From an uncultured Oscillospiraceae bacterium (GTDB taxonomy: Bacteria > Bacillota > Clostridia > Oscillospirales > Acutalibacteraceae), in NCBI GenBank assembly GCA_900554535.1, contig USIA01000106.1:1-6591 (forward strand): a stretch of 6,591 bases of DNA, in the 5' to 3' direction. This document shows positions 5,333 to 6,591 of the stretch, one piece after another. Under the pieces are notes generated by a model, which did not search any database, was not told the DNA's origin, and worked only from the letters and a program-made list of their open reading frames with translations. Position numbers and translations under genes: made by a program. How positions within the stretch are numbered: position 1 is the stretch's first letter; every line of letters begins with the position of its first letter.

Positions 5333-5834
5333 AAGCCTCCGATAACAGCTTGGCCACCTCGTTTTTTGATACCAAAATGCCATCCCGCGACCCGGCCAAA
5401 CGATTGCCCGTCCGATAGCTTGGCACGGCAAATAGACCCAGTTCGTCCCAGGCCAGCCGGTTGTTTTCTACCACTGCCGCGGCGTACTGCCGCGCTTGCA
5501 GGGCTTTGTAGACGGCCTTCCTGTCTCCACCGCATGCGGCTGCCAGATCGGCCAGCACCTGCGGGTCGTCAATGTGCATCCGCTTTTCAAAATAGGCTTG
5601 GAACACAAGCCGGTGAAAACGGATCAGATCCCCGCCTTGGTCTTGCAGGCAGAGCATAGCCTGCGCGGCCACGTCGCTGTGGATGGGTGCATATTCCGGC
5701 CGCGGATGGGCTTCGCATGGTTTCCAGTCGACCTGCACTTCCGGGTAATCCGGCAGCATGTCCAGAAACGCCAGAATCCCGCGGCAGCAATACGGGCATA
5801 CATAGTCAAAAAATGCTTGAACAATTTTGGGCAT
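5331..5834 (-). CDS. Short cytoplasmic DsbA-family thioredoxin-fold protein
   Basis: Thiol-disulfide oxidoreductase-like protein (167 aa, short for the DsbA/FrnE/2-hydroxychromene-2-carboxylate isomerase group, usually about 200 or more). The first beta strand VQAFFDYVCPYC ends in the redox motif C13-P-Y-C16, directly followed by a third Cys17. An all-helical insert runs over about residues 50-130, and the cis-proline loop is AVPSY (136-140). There is no signal peptide, so it should act in the cytosol. The start is ATG 5834 because AAGGAGG (5849-5843) is eight bases away. The frame stays open upstream to about 6089, but those codons lie across the promoter. Its partner substrate is unknown; a glutathione- or bacillithiol-type transferase or isomerase role is an alternative to disulfide exchange. 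Confidence 0.8.
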   Translation of the reverse strand: MPKIVQAFFDYVCPYCCRGILAFLDMLPDYPEVQVDWKPCEAHPRPEYAPIHSDVAAQAMLCLQDQGGDLIRFHRLVFQAYFEKRMHIDDPQVLADLAAACGGDRKAVYKALQARQYAAAVVENNRLAWDELGLFAVPSYRTGNRLAGSRDGILVSKNEVAKLLSEA

Positions 5835-5842
5835 ATCCGTTG

Positions 5843-5849
5843 CCTCCTT
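5843..5849 (-). promoter_or_regulatory. Shine-Dalgarno that decides the DsbA-like start
   Basis: AAGGAGG on the minus strand, eight bases before ATG 5834. No comparable site precedes the earlier in-frame ATG at 5923, which fixes the shorter protein as the likely product. Confidence 0.8.
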
Positions 5850-5951
5850 CTCGAATTGCTTTGCCACACGCCCGCTTTTGCTGGTGCGGCACTTGTGGAC
5901 CGAAAATCCGCTTTCGCGCTCCATGCAGATATTGATTTGTCTATGACAAGC

Positions 5952-5980
5952 AGTATATCCCGTTTGCCGGGAAAATGCAA
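5952..5980 (-). promoter_or_regulatory. Sigma-A promoter of the DsbA-like gene
   Basis: Minus-strand TTGCAT (5980-5975), 17-bp spacer, TATACT (5957-5952). The start would be near 5945, leaving a leader of about 110 bases whose function is not evident. The spacer holds an inverted repeat TCCCG (5958-5962) / CGGGA (5968-5972) that could be an operator. Confidence 0.65.
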
Positions 5981-6006
5981 CGATTGCCCGCACATCCAAA
6001 CCGCGC

Positions 6007-6035
6007 TTTACAAATCCGCGGCTTGCCTCTATACT
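6007..6035 (+). promoter_or_regulatory. Sigma-A promoter of the M24 peptidase gene
   Basis: TTTACA (6007-6012), 17-bp spacer, TATACT (6030-6035). The start would be near 6042, with a leader of about 37 bases. It is divergent from, and 26 bp away from, the -35 of the DsbA-like gene promoter. Confidence 0.7.
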
Positions 6036-6078
6036 GAAACAGGAAAAAGGTTTTTGAGAAGGAAAGAGGGAAACGTAC

Positions 6079-6591
6079 ATGATTACCATTTACCAGGGCC
6101 GCTTGCAAAAAGTGATCGCGCATATGCAAGAACTTGGCCTGCCGCAGATTTTGGTGACAAACACCGCGTCGGTCTATTATTTGACCGGGCTATGGGTGGA
6201 ACCGATGGAGCGGATGATGGCGCTGCTGGTTTGCGAAGATGGCGCTTGTTCGCTGTTTGGCAACGCATTGTTTGGATTTACCCCTGGCGGTGATGCGGCG
6301 CTGTATGTCCATACGGATGCGGATGACCCGCTGCGCGATTTGACACGCGTTGTACGCCCCGGCGTGCTGGGCATTGACAAAACATGGCCGAGCAAATTTT
6401 TGATCCAATTGATGGCACAGCGACCGGACCTCACGCTGCGCCTGGGCAGTGCGCCGGTGGATCTGGCCCGCATGTGCAAGGATGCGGAGGAGATTGCCGC
6501 CCTGCGCCGCGCCTCTGCCATCAACGACGCAGTGATGGAGGCATCCCTTGATGCCATCCATGCCGGCGCGACGGAGGCGGAGCTGGCGGCT
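6079..6591 (+). CDS. M24 family (Xaa-Pro dipeptidase-like) peptidase, 3' partial
   Basis: The first 171 residues of a metallopeptidase of the pita-bread (M24) family. What is visible is the N-terminal creatinase/prolidase domain: a strand-helix start with LVTNTASVYYLTGL (residues 25-38), then a central sheet (ALLVCEDGACSLF, 48-60) and VLGIDKTWPSKFL (96-108). The linker CKDAEEIAALRRASAINDAVMEAS (133-156) is the classic (M/C)KDAxEIxxLRxAxxIxDxA join to the catalytic domain. The five metal ligands are expected after the window end, so catalysis cannot be checked. The family cleaves the bond before proline in dipeptides and short peptides. GAGGG (6066-6070) is eight bases before the ATG. It runs divergently from the DsbA-like gene. 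Confidence 0.88.
   Translation, partial: MITIYQGRLQKVIAHMQELGLPQILVTNTASVYYLTGLWVEPMERMMALLVCEDGACSLFGNALFGFTPGGDAALYVHTDADDPLRDLTRVVRPGVLGIDKTWPSKFLIQLMAQRPDLTLRLGSAPVDLARMCKDAEEIAALRRASAINDAVMEASLDAIHAGATEAELAA

Noticed and set aside
5835..6089. 85-residue N-terminal extension of the DsbA-like protein
   Set aside because: It runs over the promoter of its own gene and over that of the divergent gene. The fold begins right after ATG 5834, which has AAGGAGG at eight bases.
5496..6293. 265-codon open frame on the plus strand opposite the DsbA-like gene
   Set aside because: It overlaps the DsbA-like gene, the divergent promoters and the true frame of the M24 gene; the translation shows no known motifs.
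1..6591. CRISPR array, insertion sequence, prophage or toxin-antitoxin module
   Set aside because: No regularly spaced repeats, transposase or integrase motifs, terminal repeats or small paired genes were seen. All intergenic spaces are short and explained by promoters, the riboswitch and terminators.

Overview
This 6.6-kb window looks like an ordinary chromosomal stretch from a Gram-positive anaerobe. The best guess is a fairly GC-rich gut Clostridia (Oscillospiraceae-like). The reasons are the strong AGGAGG-type ribosome binding sites, compact sigma-A promoters (several with an extended TGn -10), a tetrahydrofolate (THF) riboswitch in front of a FolT-type ECF transporter, and many hairpin terminators. 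The taxonomic call is inference. No mobile element, CRISPR array, tRNA or rRNA gene was found.

Layout. (1) Positions 1-2808, plus strand: a three-gene uptake operon of the FecB/FecC/FecE (iron-siderophore, heme or cobalamin) ABC type, made of substrate-binding protein (5' end cut off by the window), FecCD permease and ATPase. A nested hairpin at 2857-2911 with an A tract on one side and a T tract on the other ends it and probably also ends the convergent gene. (2) Positions 2948-3436, minus strand: a small VOC/glyoxalase-like protein with its own promoter; a perfect 16-bp palindrome touches the -35. (3) Positions 3449-4317, minus strand: a folT-like ECF S-component with terminator, promoter and a well-formed class-I THF riboswitch. 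The riboswitch has a visible translational expression platform: the 3' strand of P1 can instead pair downstream, and an 8-nt anti-Shine-Dalgarno can cover the folT ribosome binding site. (4) Positions 4365-5270, plus strand: endonuclease IV (nfo), divergent from folT, with a promoter whose -35 region repeats the ten bases TTGCTTTTTG found in the folT promoter. (5) Positions 5331-5980, minus strand: a short cytoplasmic DsbA-fold protein with a CPYC motif, convergent with nfo. (6) Positions 6007-6591, plus strand: the N-terminal part of an M24 (Xaa-Pro dipeptidase-like) protein, divergent from the DsbA gene and cut off by the window end.

How they fit together. The ABC operon imports a metal-chelate or corrinoid-type substrate. 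folT brings in folate under feedback control by reduced folate. nfo repairs abasic DNA sites; folate shortage promotes uracil misincorporation and hence abasic sites, so the divergent folT/nfo arrangement could be meaningful, but this is speculative. The strongest and most informative element is the THF riboswitch with its readable switching mechanism. I see no clear sign of a wholly new system.
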